A stretch of 27,655 nt of DNA from JBAZYV01 sp041658345 (GCA_041658345.1 JBBAAK010000012.1:1-27655); one strand, 5' to 3'; positions 9,801 to 17,205 are shown, counted from the stretch's first letter. Notes: generated from the letters alone by a model not told the origin. Translations and numbers: made by a program.

Positions 9801-10803
9801 TATCTCTCCATATGCTGTGGATGGTATGCCAATTGCTACGGTGGCCATTGGCACTGAATATTTTATAGATACCGGTGTTAGCGCCGGGCAAACAGTTACG
9901 TACCAATTAAGGGCTACAGATGGTTCTGATACTGGTGATTTAACCGGTTTAGTTACATTCACTGTCCCCGCTACAACAACATCCACAACAGGTGGTACTT
10001 CCGGTGGAGGCTCCGGGGGAGGTGGTGGCTCCGGCTCAAGCAGTTCGCAGACTGACACTTCTTCTACTGCGGGAGAGGAGGAAACTGATGTTCCAGAAGA
10101 AGCCGACACTGACGAAGGAGAGGAGGCGCCGGAGTATTCTAGTTCTGAATCATTCATTGAAAATATAGATTTGCCGGAGCATTGGTCCACGGGTTACATG
10201 AAAAACTTAATTACCGAAGAATATGTGGTGGAGGTGGCGATAAGTGAAATCTCCTTTATGGATGTTTTAACAACTATGCTCACGAGTCCGGATTCCGGTA
10301 TGAATCGTGCTGATGCCGTGGAATTTTTGGTTGTTTTGAGTGGCATGGACATTGGGAATGTAACAATTGATACCAGTCGCCCTGCGTTTACAGACGTATC
10401 TCCAAAATTTGAACAAGCCGGGTATATTGAATTTGCCTACCAGGCCGGTCTTATACATGGTTATCCAGATGGTTCTTTCCGTCCTTTTAAGGTTTTAAAT
10501 CGTGCTGAAATTCTTAAAATGTGTATGTACTTTTTTGGATACGATGCAGATAGTTCACTTAGGGGAGGGGAGCTTTTAGGGGCTTATGGCCTTACAAAGA
10601 ACCCATTTACTGATGTGGACCTGGACGCTTGGTACGCGCCTTATGTAATTAAGGCTTATTATTATGGAATAGTTAAAGGATACACGGATGGTACATTCAG
10701 GCCCGGGCAATTAGTCACAAATGCCGAGTTCTTAAAAATCGCCACATTATCCCAAAATCTTGAAGAAGCTGTTGAGCTTGCGAGTGAGCTTGAGTTAGAA
10801 TGA
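3856..10803 (+). CDS. Giant secreted surface protein with beta-repeats, Fn3-like modules and two SLH domains
   Basis: From the ATG at 3856 the product has 2315 residues and a clean signal peptide (MKCLFNCLFGLALFF..., cleavage after VASA near residue 24). The frame is open from a GTG at 3772, but upstream starts would bury the signal peptide. After a W-rich opening (VWDGEG..NWSTCANW), residues about 60-1200 are beta-strand repeats built on GTFN and TFN motifs. Three related modules of about 240 residues follow (1216-1455, 1455-1697, 1697-1939), each with a cadherin/Fn3-like half and an HYEIWYG..EWDN half. Then come an Fn3-like module (to about 2035), a Gly/Ser and acidic linker (about 2040-2110), and two S-layer homology domains (FTDVSP.. 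near 2177-2225 and FTDVDL.. near 2249-2300). The SLH pair should anchor it to the cell wall; the rest is a stalk or adhesin. No cysteine-rich or enzymatic domain was seen. Confidence 0.88.
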   Translation: MKCLFNCLFGLALFFAVSVNVASADTHVWDGEGANENWSTCANWDVGNTCPVAGDTVTFNATSTKNCTIDASAVASITTFNLSAGYTGTIAQARAFTVSGVTTFAGAGTFTGSTDALTFSGAYSQSAGIFNAGNQTITFSQPFTLATATFNGAGTLDFNSSFTLNSGAVFISTSGTAYFANAFTIAEGAGANAWQHNNGTVVFDANNTVTLQADSTNTEADETFNNFQLNKSGGALFGVNGEIVNVLGTLTLTDGSWYTAGAILSGQGAVSIVNTFDGGSGTLRIDGSGVNTVTIPSGMPLPAFTLNNANATVDFTGSTSTTFSGVFTLQAGTFNQGSVPLVFSDAFTQSGGTFNGGSTTIDLNSNFTLSGGTFNAPSGNFNVSGSWTHTAGGSFVAGTGTVIADGVYRTWNFNVSETFNNFTFSGTSNPYNLSSDTLITTGLLKFEGNNTCLNTGTLEPHGNVTINTATACSSDLTLSFANNTNAQTFNLTGSTDKFTGPITINKSSGSVDLASALITTGAFTLTSGTFNTSSYNFTTGGTYSQGGGTFNGNNSTINLITFNLSGGTFSASTGTMTVSSTWTHTVGGIFTHNNGTVKSTINFNTVSSWNFNSAETFGNFEVDCNGGSPCTNPWYGPVLASGDNLIVDGTLFLTDGTISYTSSDGGITAKGNVTVGSGWDNTVDGGTPTPVLTFAGTSPQTFDLTGATALFNANIVVNGASTVVNLASALIMDLPSQDLIIQQGTFDLNGSNLTVSGSSTETLIVNNTGKLQLQGGETVTADSASYPQFDLGSTVTYDSIAGSYTIKDWTYTNTTLVINGGASMIFTLGATETIKNVTISSGILSMGGNSLTVTTSFINEATLRLRGNETFTGTIDTDSGTIELVGDADGLADSYGLLSNSAYNLTVNFTDALDVLAPVATTSIGATFLLQNGTFTAPATLNIAGSFNRTGGTFGHNGGTVNLTGTGTVTNTDSFNNLTINSAGTITLGSALDVNGTLTLTAGTLDVSGTNYGINVAGSWTDAGAGIFNEGTGTVTFDGTGTISSNEAFNNVTINTSGTATLGAVLYVSGDLTVTSGTLDVSVTNYGITVGGNFAQGGSFNARTGTVTFNDATKTSIISGSTTFSSFRCVTADKNFQFTAGTTQTINGALVLTGTVNHLIVLRSTSTGVAWMLNIVGGSAVTYVDVKDSDASSGSGIEARNTGSINSGNNLGWSFNVAPTVGISEVAIDGSGYVTITFVVDDSNDDDVLQGLVEYNVGAGWVKATLSEVGGDTTATYGTPDIENDNAYQVGNATGYIITSPGANTLSVKWDSKVDAPTADTGTALVRVTVYDGYDSSTPGVSSNFTIDNADPLGLAGFASSSTTSSTITFAWTAATDTHFGHYEIWYGLVENDVINRTGTASEWDNVDDATLATATTATTTVTGLAENTTYYVKIWAIDTYTNDATLSATTANNNGRPTLSGVLGAESVNANQYITVQFTANDSDLDNTLQALVEYNVGSGWAKATLSEEPSHITATYGTPDVENDGTYQIGNAGGYITTSSGANSLSVIWRADLDVPGIDLDAVTVRVTPFDGIEPGSVVSSTAFIVDAVAPTSPGSFAKVGGTGTTADTTWVVSVERHFNHYEIWYGTNQTDVNNRSGTALEWDNSDDVNLATRISTGTTITGLTPGATYYTKICALDNYGYTTCGTVISFVTNQVPTVSTVIAVQSSLGDSDVTISFIMDDPDNDDTLQAKIEYSLDGGGTWLDPSLSISGSETSASYGDPSINNAVTYQVGQSGAYITSSSGANTVTVVWEALTDIPVGTNIANAKIKITPYDGIASGTASESSAFVLDIVSPVGLTVLMNGSGSSTAVGVLTWNAVTESNFNHYEIWYGDNQSNVQNRNGSALEWDNSDDATLATVSTYTTRIITNPSNKYFKIWAVDQFGNEETVSEIFIVFNHSGGGNIGMPSNVSVASNSSGGALVTWDDPVDDDSSYVSVLRGISPYAVDGMPIATVAIGTEYFIDTGVSAGQTVTYQLRATDGSDTGDLTGLVTFTVPATTTSTTGGTSGGGSGGGGGSGSSSSQTDTSSTAGEEETDVPEEADTDEGEEAPEYSSSESFIENIDLPEHWSTGYMKNLITEEYVVEVAISEISFMDVLTTMLTSPDSGMNRADAVEFLVVLSGMDIGNVTIDTSRPAFTDVSPKFEQAGYIEFAYQAGLIHGYPDGSFRPFKVLNRAEILKMCMYFFGYDADSSLRGGELLGAYGLTKNPFTDVDLDAWYAPYVIKAYYYGIVKGYTDGTFRPGQLVTNAEFLKIATLSQNLEEAVELASELELE

Positions 10804-10811
10804 AGTGCGAC

Positions 10812-10820
10812 TTATCCACA
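10812..10820 (+). promoter_or_regulatory. Perfect DnaA-box sequence (TTATCCACA)
   Basis: A consensus 9-base DnaA box lies in the 24-base gap between the surface protein stop and the ATG of the small membrane protein. It is the only perfect match I found in the window. It is isolated, so it may be a regulatory DnaA site or chance. Confidence 0.4.
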
Positions 10821-10827
10821 ATTCAAT

Positions 10828-11163
10828 ATGGACGATATATATTTCCCGGACGAAGCAGACGGACAGGACAATGCTTTGTTTGAAAAAAAAGAGCTTTCGC
10901 CCGAACCGGATCTACATCCTTCGGGACTAAAGGCCTCGCAATACGTAAAAATTTCTTTTGATAGATTTGTAACACTTGTTGCAAATCATAGTTTTTTGGA
11001 AGTTGTGGAACGCAATAAAAATGAGGACGTGGTAATAAGTACAAATTTGCTTACGGATCTTGCCAATGCGCGTAGGGGTGTGCCTAATACAAGGTCATCC
11101 TTGATGATTATTGCAGGAATTTTTCTTGGTATTTTCTTGGGTTACATACTTTTCACTTCTTAA
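10828..11163 (+). CDS. Small tail-anchored membrane protein, unknown function
   Basis: A 111-residue protein with an acidic N-terminus (residues 1-30), a mixed soluble middle and a single hydrophobic segment at about 92-109 (LMIIAGIFLGIFLGYILF) ending two residues before the stop. It is thus predicted to be anchored by its C-terminus with the bulk in the cytoplasm. I do not recognise the family. It sits 24 bases after the surface protein gene and 19 bases before pyrH on the same strand. A DnaA-box sequence lies directly upstream. It could be an accessory of the envelope or a local regulator; nothing decides. Confidence 0.7.
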   Translation: MDDIYFPDEADGQDNALFEKKELSPEPDLHPSGLKASQYVKISFDRFVTLVANHSFLEVVERNKNEDVVISTNLLTDLANARRGVPNTRSSLMIIAGIFLGIFLGYILFTS

Positions 11164-11182
11164 TTTTTAAAAAAACAAGCAA

Positions 11183-11887
11183 ATGAAATACAAACGTATT
11201 TTGTTAAAAATATCCGGTGAAGTGTTGGGTGGAGCTCATGGTGATTGGGTTGATCCTGATGCACTAGATGAAGTTTGTGATGAGATAGAGGGCGTTGTTA
11301 AAAAAGGGATACAAGTTGCGATTGTGGTTGGTGGCGGTAATTTTTGGAGATACAGAGATAATAAATCCATGGTGCTTTCACGCAGTACTTCCGATGCACT
11401 TGGCATGATGGCCACTATGATGAATGCAAGGCTTCTTGAAGAAACTTTGCAAAGGCGCGGTATAAAAGTTAAGGCTCTTGCGGCGCATGGTCAGCCTTAT
11501 TTTGTGGATGATTATTCCCCAGAAAAAGGTAAAGATTTGCTTGCCACCAAAACTGTTGTAGTTTTGGGCGGTGGTACGGGGAATCCATATTTTACAACGG
11601 ATACTGCTGCCGCTCTCCGTGCGCTTGAACTTGATTGTAATGTGCTTTTAAAGAGTACAAAGGTGGATGGGATTTACGACAGCGATCCGGTTAAGAATAA
11701 AAAGGCAAAGTTCTTTGAAAGTATTACTTATGACGAAGTTCTAAAACGCAAACTTGAGGTTATGGATTTGTCTTCTATTTTGCTTTGTAAGGAAAACAAT
11801 TTGCCCGTGCATGTGTTCAGCGGGCAAAAGAAAGGTAACCTACTCAAGGTTGTTACCGGTAAAAAACTTGGTTCATTAATCTTCTAA
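11183..11887 (+). CDS. pyrH: UMP kinase
   Basis: Phosphorylates UMP to UDP with ATP, a step in pyrimidine nucleotide supply in the cytoplasm. The 234-residue length is normal for the bacterial hexameric enzyme of the amino-acid kinase fold. Visible motifs are KISGE (9-13), GGGN (50-53), the GGGTGNPYFTTD nucleotide/phosphate loop (129-140) and KSTKVDGIYDSDP (157-169). It lies five bases before frr, the classical pyrH-frr order found in most bacteria. The upstream bases are A-rich with no Shine-Dalgarno motif. Expression is probably driven from upstream in the long plus-strand run. Confidence 0.96.
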   Translation: MKYKRILLKISGEVLGGAHGDWVDPDALDEVCDEIEGVVKKGIQVAIVVGGGNFWRYRDNKSMVLSRSTSDALGMMATMMNARLLEETLQRRGIKVKALAAHGQPYFVDDYSPEKGKDLLATKTVVVLGGGTGNPYFTTDTAAALRALELDCNVLLKSTKVDGIYDSDPVKNKKAKFFESITYDEVLKRKLEVMDLSSILLCKENNLPVHVFSGQKKGNLLKVVTGKKLGSLIF

Positions 11888-11892
11888 ATCTT

Positions 11893-12450
11893 ATGGCTCA
11901 CCAACTTGTACAAAAAATTAAAATTGATTTTCAAAAATCGCTCGATCATCTGAATGATGAATTTGGTAAACTCCAAACTGGGCGTGCTTCGCCGGCGCTT
12001 GTGGAACATTTGATGATTGAGGCGTACGGGAGCATGCAGGCTGTTAAAAATCTTGCCGGAGTTTCTGTGCCGGATGGGCGAACAATACAAATCCAACCTT
12101 GGGACAGAGGCTTGCTTCATGCCATTGAAAAGGCAATACAAGTTTCCGATCTTAATTTGAATCCGGTTAATAATGGGCTTGCTGTTATTTTGAATATTCC
12201 ACCACTTACCGAGGAGCGCAGACACGATCTTGTTAAAGTGGTAAATCGTATGGCGGAGGAAGCAAAAATTGCGGTGCGTAATTTGCGTCATGATTTGATC
12301 ACGCTCTTAAAACGCATGGAGCACGATGGTGAAATGACCGAGGATGAGCAAAAGGGTGCAGAAAATGATTTGCAAGAGGCCGTTGCGCTTGTTAACAGGC
12401 AAATAGAGGAGATGACAAAGAAAAAGGAAGAATCAATAATGACAGTTTAA
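11893..12450 (+). CDS. frr: Ribosome recycling factor
   Basis: Splits the post-termination ribosome together with EF-G. The 185-residue length is the family norm. Recognisable parts are the N-terminal helix with LQTGRASPALVEHL (about 29-42), the QPWDR motif in the middle domain, and the conserved IPPLTEERRHDLVKV stretch leading into the long C-terminal helices. It starts five bases after pyrH and ends two bases before rseP, so the three genes look co-transcribed. No oddities. Confidence 0.96.
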   Translation: MAHQLVQKIKIDFQKSLDHLNDEFGKLQTGRASPALVEHLMIEAYGSMQAVKNLAGVSVPDGRTIQIQPWDRGLLHAIEKAIQVSDLNLNPVNNGLAVILNIPPLTEERRHDLVKVVNRMAEEAKIAVRNLRHDLITLLKRMEHDGEMTEDEQKGAENDLQEAVALVNRQIEEMTKKKEESIMTV

Positions 12451-12452
12451 GC

Positions 12453-13874
12453 ATGTATATTTTCTTCTCGATTTTAGTTTTTCTTTTAATTTTTTCACTT
12501 GTGGTTTTGGTGCATGAGTTGGGGCATTTTTTGGCTGCAAAAAAGGCTGGTGTGTGCGTTGAAGAATTTGGTTTTGGCATGCCTCCGCGTATTTTTGGTA
12601 TAAAAAAGGGCGAGACCACATATTCAATCAACTGGATTCCCTTTGGCGGTTTTGTGCGAATGTTGGGGGAGGATAACAGTTCAAAATCTGCCAAGGTAAG
12701 CAAGCGAAGTTTCCAGAATCAACCGCTAAGAAAGCAAGCGATGATTATTTGTGGCGGTGTATTTATGAATTTGTTGCTCGCATTTTTGCTTCTTACATTC
12801 GGATTTTTGATTGGGATTGAACCTCTTATTGCGAACGAGGAGGATTTTTTTAATGCTATCCGTTCGGGTTCGGTTGAGCTTGCAGTTGGCGTTCCAAGTG
12901 ACGAGGCTGTGGTAGGTGAGGATGATTTGGTTTATATTCCCAGACTTTCTTATTTTGAGGATGAAACATCTGTTTTTTACGGGCTTTTGAACAATGGCGA
13001 AAGTATTATTTCAGTTGGACTCGGAGCTATTCTTACTGAAGATGATTTGACTTTAGCTTTCTCTGAGAATAGTGGAAAAAATCTTGAACTAACCGTTTAT
13101 TCGGAAAGCGGTGGGGAAAGAGTTGTGAGTTTTGCTGTGCCGGAAGTACATCCAATAATAAATTATATTGAAGATGGTTCGCCGGCAGATGAGATTGGGC
13201 TTATGCTTGGCGATAGCATTAAAACTGTTGGAGGGGAAGAGGTTACTGATGCGGAAGCTGTTATTCTTGCCACTCAAAGTTATCAAAAAGATGGGATGAT
13301 ATCTTATGAAATTGTGCGTGATGGCGAGGTGATTTTTCTTGAGATTCCGCTTAGAGAAAAAGATTCACGAGTTGGGATTGGTCTTGCCGATTTGCTTCCA
13401 TATTATGGAAATCTGTCTTTGTATCCTTCTTACGTGCCCCATACCCTTGTTAAGGTGAATCCCGTGCAATATGGATTTATGGCGCCCGTAATGGCCGGAA
13501 CGGAAATGTTACGTCTTGGCAAAATGACCGCAGTGATGTTTCTTTCTGTTTTAAAGCAATTCTTTATGGCGAATGGTGTGCCTGATGGAGTCACCGGGCC
13601 GGTTGGAATTGCGCAAATGACAGCGACAACTCTGCAATATGGTTTTGCCGCAATGATACGTTTTGTGGCTTTGCTCTCGCTTAGTTTGGGAGTCATTAAT
13701 ATGCTTCCAATACCGGCAATGGATGGAGGGCACTTTGCATTTATTGCATATAAAGCTGTGACCGGACACAAACCAAACCCGAAATGGGAACATTTTATAC
13801 ATTTGATTGGATTCGTTTTTCTTGGGATTTTGCTTCTTTATGTGACATTTAATGACGTCCTGAATTTATTTTAG
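12453..13874 (+). CDS. rseP: Site-2 intramembrane zinc metalloprotease (RseP/RasP-like)
   Basis: A membrane-embedded zinc protease that cleaves transmembrane segments, for example anti-sigma factors or signal-peptide remnants. The 473 residues show the HELGH zinc motif at 21-25 in the first membrane segment and the third ligand motif NMLPIPAMDGG at 416-426 in a later one. One PDZ domain sits at about 232-300. Between the second membrane segment (about 95-120) and the PDZ is a roughly 100-residue acidic insertion that I cannot assign. It follows frr by two bases; frr-(cdsA/dxr)-rseP is a common order, and cdsA and dxr are absent here. The target protein is not evident. Confidence 0.93.
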   Translation: MYIFFSILVFLLIFSLVVLVHELGHFLAAKKAGVCVEEFGFGMPPRIFGIKKGETTYSINWIPFGGFVRMLGEDNSSKSAKVSKRSFQNQPLRKQAMIICGGVFMNLLLAFLLLTFGFLIGIEPLIANEEDFFNAIRSGSVELAVGVPSDEAVVGEDDLVYIPRLSYFEDETSVFYGLLNNGESIISVGLGAILTEDDLTLAFSENSGKNLELTVYSESGGERVVSFAVPEVHPIINYIEDGSPADEIGLMLGDSIKTVGGEEVTDAEAVILATQSYQKDGMISYEIVRDGEVIFLEIPLREKDSRVGIGLADLLPYYGNLSLYPSYVPHTLVKVNPVQYGFMAPVMAGTEMLRLGKMTAVMFLSVLKQFFMANGVPDGVTGPVGIAQMTATTLQYGFAAMIRFVALLSLSLGVINMLPIPAMDGGHFAFIAYKAVTGHKPNPKWEHFIHLIGFVFLGILLLYVTFNDVLNLF

Positions 13875-13901
13875 ATTCTGTCAAAGGATTCTTTTGTCTA
13901 T

Positions 13902-13927
13902 GGCTTGTGCTTTTTTAAACATGAGCC
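13902..13927 (+). other. Stem-loop in the rseP-dnaA gap
   Basis: GGCTTGTG (13902-13909) can pair with CATGAGCC (13920-13927) using two G-U pairs, around a T-rich loop. No T-tract follows on the plus strand, so it is not a standard terminator. It overlaps the candidate dnaA promoter. Confidence 0.25.
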
Positions 13928-13934
13928 GTAAAAT
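13905..13934 (+). promoter_or_regulatory. Candidate dnaA promoter
   Basis: TTGTGC (13905-13910), an 18-base spacer, then TAAAAT (13929-13934). The -35 match is weak (3 of 6). It would start transcription about 20 bases before the dnaA ATG. The 87-base gap before dnaA is among the larger gaps in this run, which supports a promoter here. Confidence 0.3.
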
Positions 13935-13961
13935 TAGTACCCTTTTTATAGGGCACTTTCT

Positions 13962-15392
13962 ATGGATACGGTTACTCCCGGTAATGACGTTTGGTTACAA
14001 ATACTAAAGCAAGTTGAAAGCGAGGTTAAGCGCCCGCATTTTTTAACGTGGTTTCAAAATACCGGAATTTTATCTTTTCATGATGGGCTTTTGATTGTTG
14101 GTGTGCCTAATATTTTTGCAAAAGATTGGTTGGAAAATAAGTTGAGTGGTCAGCTTATGGTTGCGATTCAAAAAGTTTATCCCGAGGTGAAAGAAGTTAT
14201 GTTTGAAGTGGATCCATCGCTCTCCATTCCGGAAGATTCCAGATCTGTGGATGTGAATAAAATGTTCAATAAAGATTCAAAAAAATCACGCAAATTGCCG
14301 GGGCGCCAAGAAGTTAAATTGCTCGAGGGCATTTCTTCCAAGTGTTTAAATCCGCGTTATACACTCCAGAATTTTGTGGTTGGGCCAAGCAGTCGTTTAG
14401 CCCATGCAGCCTGCGCTGCGGTTTCTGCAAAGCCGGGCTCCATGTACAATCCGCTTTTTGTTTATGGCGGAGTTGGGCTTGGTAAAACTCATCTTTTGCA
14501 GGCTACCGGAAATGAGATTTTGCGTAATGATCCGGAAAAAGTTGTGGTGTATATGACAAGCGAACGTTTTACAAATGAAATTGTGGAGGCAATCGGCAGG
14601 CGCAATTCTAAAGATTTTAAAGATCGCTATAGAAGGGTTGATTGTTTGATTATTGATGATATCCAATTTTTGGCGAATAAAGACCGTACGCAAGAAGAGT
14701 TTTTCCATACTTTTAATGAGCTTTACGATAACAACAAACAAATCATAATAAGTTCAGACCGCACGCCAAAGGAACTGGATCAGCTTGAAGACAGGCTTGT
14801 GAGCCGTTTTGAAATGGGCATGATTGTGGATGTGCAGTTCCCGGATTATGAGACCAGGCTTGCGATTTTACATTCAAAGTGCCGTGAGCACGAGGCCCTT
14901 ATACACCCGGAAGTTTTGGAATTTATTGCGATGAATGTGCATGATTCCGTTCGTGAACTTGAAGGAGTTTTGGTGCAGGCGATAGCACAGGCGCAACTTG
15001 AGCATTCAACTCCAACGGTTAGATCTGTTGCAAAAATCATCAAAAAGTTGGGCAGGAGTAATTTGCAAGGGCTTGAGACTTATGGAGATTTAAGCCAAAA
15101 ACGCACGGTTAGTTCCGAAGATGTTTTTGAAATAATCGCTTCGCACTATCACATGGCTCAGGATGATCTTTTGGGCGATTCTCGTAAATCACATGTAATT
15201 TTGCCTCGCCAAGTTGCAATGTATATAATTCGCAATGAGCTCAATGCCTCTTATGAACAGATTGGTTCAGAATTTGGTGGCAAAAACCATACAACGGTTA
15301 TGCATGCCTGTGATAAGGTTGAAAAACAATTAAAAAAAGACAAAAACTTGCTTCGCGATGTTAACGCTATTAAAAAAGAAATGGGATTATGA
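13962..15392 (+). CDS. dnaA: Chromosomal replication initiator DnaA
   Basis: The AAA+ ATPase that binds DnaA boxes and melts the origin. The 476 residues carry all four domains: domain I (about 1-85), a short linker, the AAA+ core with Walker A GGVGLGKT (169-176) and Walker B LIIDDIQF (229-236), and a C-terminal helix-turn-helix with the signature GGKNHTTVMHAC (439-450). The usual Asp in the GGRDHTTV motif is Asn here. dnaN and recF are not adjacent and no DnaA-box cluster lies beside the gene, so the origin is probably elsewhere. The TGA stop overlaps the ATG of the next gene by four bases. The ATG is preceded by no Shine-Dalgarno motif. Confidence 0.97.
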   Translation: MDTVTPGNDVWLQILKQVESEVKRPHFLTWFQNTGILSFHDGLLIVGVPNIFAKDWLENKLSGQLMVAIQKVYPEVKEVMFEVDPSLSIPEDSRSVDVNKMFNKDSKKSRKLPGRQEVKLLEGISSKCLNPRYTLQNFVVGPSSRLAHAACAAVSAKPGSMYNPLFVYGGVGLGKTHLLQATGNEILRNDPEKVVVYMTSERFTNEIVEAIGRRNSKDFKDRYRRVDCLIIDDIQFLANKDRTQEEFFHTFNELYDNNKQIIISSDRTPKELDQLEDRLVSRFEMGMIVDVQFPDYETRLAILHSKCREHEALIHPEVLEFIAMNVHDSVRELEGVLVQAIAQAQLEHSTPTVRSVAKIIKKLGRSNLQGLETYGDLSQKRTVSSEDVFEIIASHYHMAQDDLLGDSRKSHVILPRQVAMYIIRNELNASYEQIGSEFGGKNHTTVMHACDKVEKQLKKDKNLLRDVNAIKKEMGL

Positions 15393-16597
15393 ATTATACT
15401 TATTATCGTCGCTATAAGCCGTCTCCAAAAAGATCCGGATTTAAATCATTTTTTTGGTTAGTTTTGATTTTGGTGATTTTACTTCTTATTTTAAGAGCTT
15501 GTGTAAATTTTGTGGGCTCCATGTTGCAAGAAAAAAAGGATGAAGCCAGTTTGACTTTAAATAGCGGAACTGCGGAGGTCTTGGAGTGGGGGCAAACAGA
15601 TTGGAATACAGTTTCCGATGCTCAGGTTTTGCTTGTTGGCGATACTATTAAGACAGGTGAAGGTGGTTTTGTTACACTTTCTTTTTATGATGGGACGGAG
15701 GTAAGAGTTGCCGGCAACACAGAAGTTTTGTTTAAAGATGCTGTTTCTTTGGATAATTCGCCCGAGGTGGTAACACTTACATTGATTTCCGGGAAAGTTT
15801 TTATGAAAACGACTCCGAACGGTTCAAGCAACACGGAGTTGGTTATAGACACCGAGGTTTCAAAAGTTAAATCCGCCAGCGGTTCCGCAAACAGCAAGTA
15901 CTTGGTATATAACGGCGAGGATCAGGAATATGTTTATAATTTTGGGGATATTCTTACGGTTGATTTTGTGGATCGCTCTGAGGATGAAGCCTTGATACAA
16001 AGTCTTTCTGTAAAAGAAAATGAGCAAATTTTACTTACAAGTGAAGAAAGGGATGCGTTGATTGCGCGTATGAGTATGGTTTCTGTTTCCAGTTTGATAA
16101 TTGACTCCACAAGCGATGAATTTTTAAGATGGAATTTGGGTGGTAGTGCGCCGATTCCGGTGGTGGATGAGAGTGATGTAAGTGACGAAACTGTGGCGGA
16201 AGATGTGGATGATAGCGTGGAGGTGGTTGAGCTGGTTGACGCCACGGCTGATGTCGTTGAGGATACAACCGATGATTCCGTTGCCGTGCCCGGCACTTTC
16301 CAAATTAAGGTTGATTCGCCAAGCTTGCAATCAACCATACAAAAAGATGCAATTGCCATTGAGGGTTCAATTTTAGCGGGCGAGGCCTCCATTGTTACAA
16401 TTACTTGGGATGGCAATAATCAACCTTATACGCTTGGTGGTTTTGCGCCAGGCGATGCCAATTTCCGTTATGTGGCAGATATTGATTATGGCAACTTTAA
16501 AATCGGTTCCAACACTTACACGGTTACCGCTTACGATGCCGATGGCAAAGCTAGCAACACTGTTACCGTGGTGGTGAATTATGATGGGGTTCAGTAA
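15389..16597 (+). CDS. Membrane-anchored FecR-like domain protein
   Basis: A 402-residue envelope protein. A basic N-terminus (residues 1-20) precedes one membrane segment (about 20-40), giving an N-in, outside-facing topology. Residues 50-190 resemble a FecR domain (LVGDTIKTGEGGFVTLSFYDGTEVRVAGNTEV). Residues about 255-310 are an acidic Asp/Val/Glu-rich linker, and residues 315-402 look like an Ig-like or bacterial surface beta-domain. The start overlaps the dnaA stop (ATGA), so translation is likely coupled. FecR domains in other bacteria act as sensors or as periplasmic structural modules; no ECF sigma factor gene is nearby, so the classical iron-signalling role is doubtful. Confidence 0.75.
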   Translation: MNYTYYRRYKPSPKRSGFKSFFWLVLILVILLLILRACVNFVGSMLQEKKDEASLTLNSGTAEVLEWGQTDWNTVSDAQVLLVGDTIKTGEGGFVTLSFYDGTEVRVAGNTEVLFKDAVSLDNSPEVVTLTLISGKVFMKTTPNGSSNTELVIDTEVSKVKSASGSANSKYLVYNGEDQEYVYNFGDILTVDFVDRSEDEALIQSLSVKENEQILLTSEERDALIARMSMVSVSSLIIDSTSDEFLRWNLGGSAPIPVVDESDVSDETVAEDVDDSVEVVELVDATADVVEDTTDDSVAVPGTFQIKVDSPSLQSTIQKDAIAIEGSILAGEASIVTITWDGNNQPYTLGGFAPGDANFRYVADIDYGNFKIGSNTYTVTAYDADGKASNTVTVVVNYDGVQ

Positions 16598-16604
16598 AAT
16601 TCTT

Positions 16605-17185
16605 ATGACTCAAAAATTAACTATTCAAGGAAACGAAATCAACATCATTGAAATTTAGCGAGAAATTTTGGTGAACCAAATGTGATGATTGCAAGCTGGA
16701 TGAAGAGGAAAGATGAAAGCCTTTGGCTTTCGCAAAAATCAATGGCGAAGCTTTTTGATTGTACTTCCGAAAACGTACTTATGCACTTAAAGAATATTTA
16801 TGAAACAGGAGAATTAAGCGGAGAAGCAACTACTAAGAATTTCTTAGTAGTTCAAAAAGAAGGTGATCGTGACGTGAGTAGAACCATAAAACACTACAAC
16901 CTCGATGCGATTATTTCCGTTGGATATCGAGTAAATTCTTTTTGGGGCACTCAATTCCGCATCTGGGCAACACAAAGACTCAAAGAATACCTTTTACAGG
17001 GCTTTACTCTAAATGAGGAGAAATTGAAATCGGGCAAAACAACAGAATATTTTGATAAACTTCAGGCGAGACTACGAGAGATTCGCCTTTCGGAAAGGGT
17101 TTTCTATCAGAAAATAAAAGACATCTATACCACCAGATTGGGCAGTTCTGCCCGGGCACAGTTTTTGCTTCGAATAATGGCTTAG
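16605..17185 (+). pseudogene. Decayed KilA-N / RhuM-family chimeric gene
   Basis: An ATG at 16605 begins MTQKLTIQGNEINIIEI and hits TAG at 16656, a start typical of KilA-N proteins. In the next frame, 16652-16717 reads NLARNFGEPNVMIASWMKRKDE, again KilA-N-like but lacking the segment that should join the two. It then runs without a break into LWLSQKSMAKLF.. (from 16721), the RhuM-family N-terminal domain, with the hallmark LDAIISVGYRVNS and TQFRIWATQRLKEY. RhuM similarity stops at about 17136 (KIKDIYTT), followed by 16 unrelated residues and a stop, whereas family members usually continue for 150 or more residues. The longest remaining frame, from the GTG at 16682, would give 167 residues. 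I read this as internal deletions plus a C-terminal truncation. Both domains are common in phage-like and mobile genes. Confidence 0.65.
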
Positions 17186-17205
17186 GAAAGCCGTTTTGGT
17201 TTTGG

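Noticed and set aside
13875..13961. Replication origin beside dnaA
   Set aside because: No DnaA-box cluster or AT-rich unwinding element is visible; dnaN is not adjacent.
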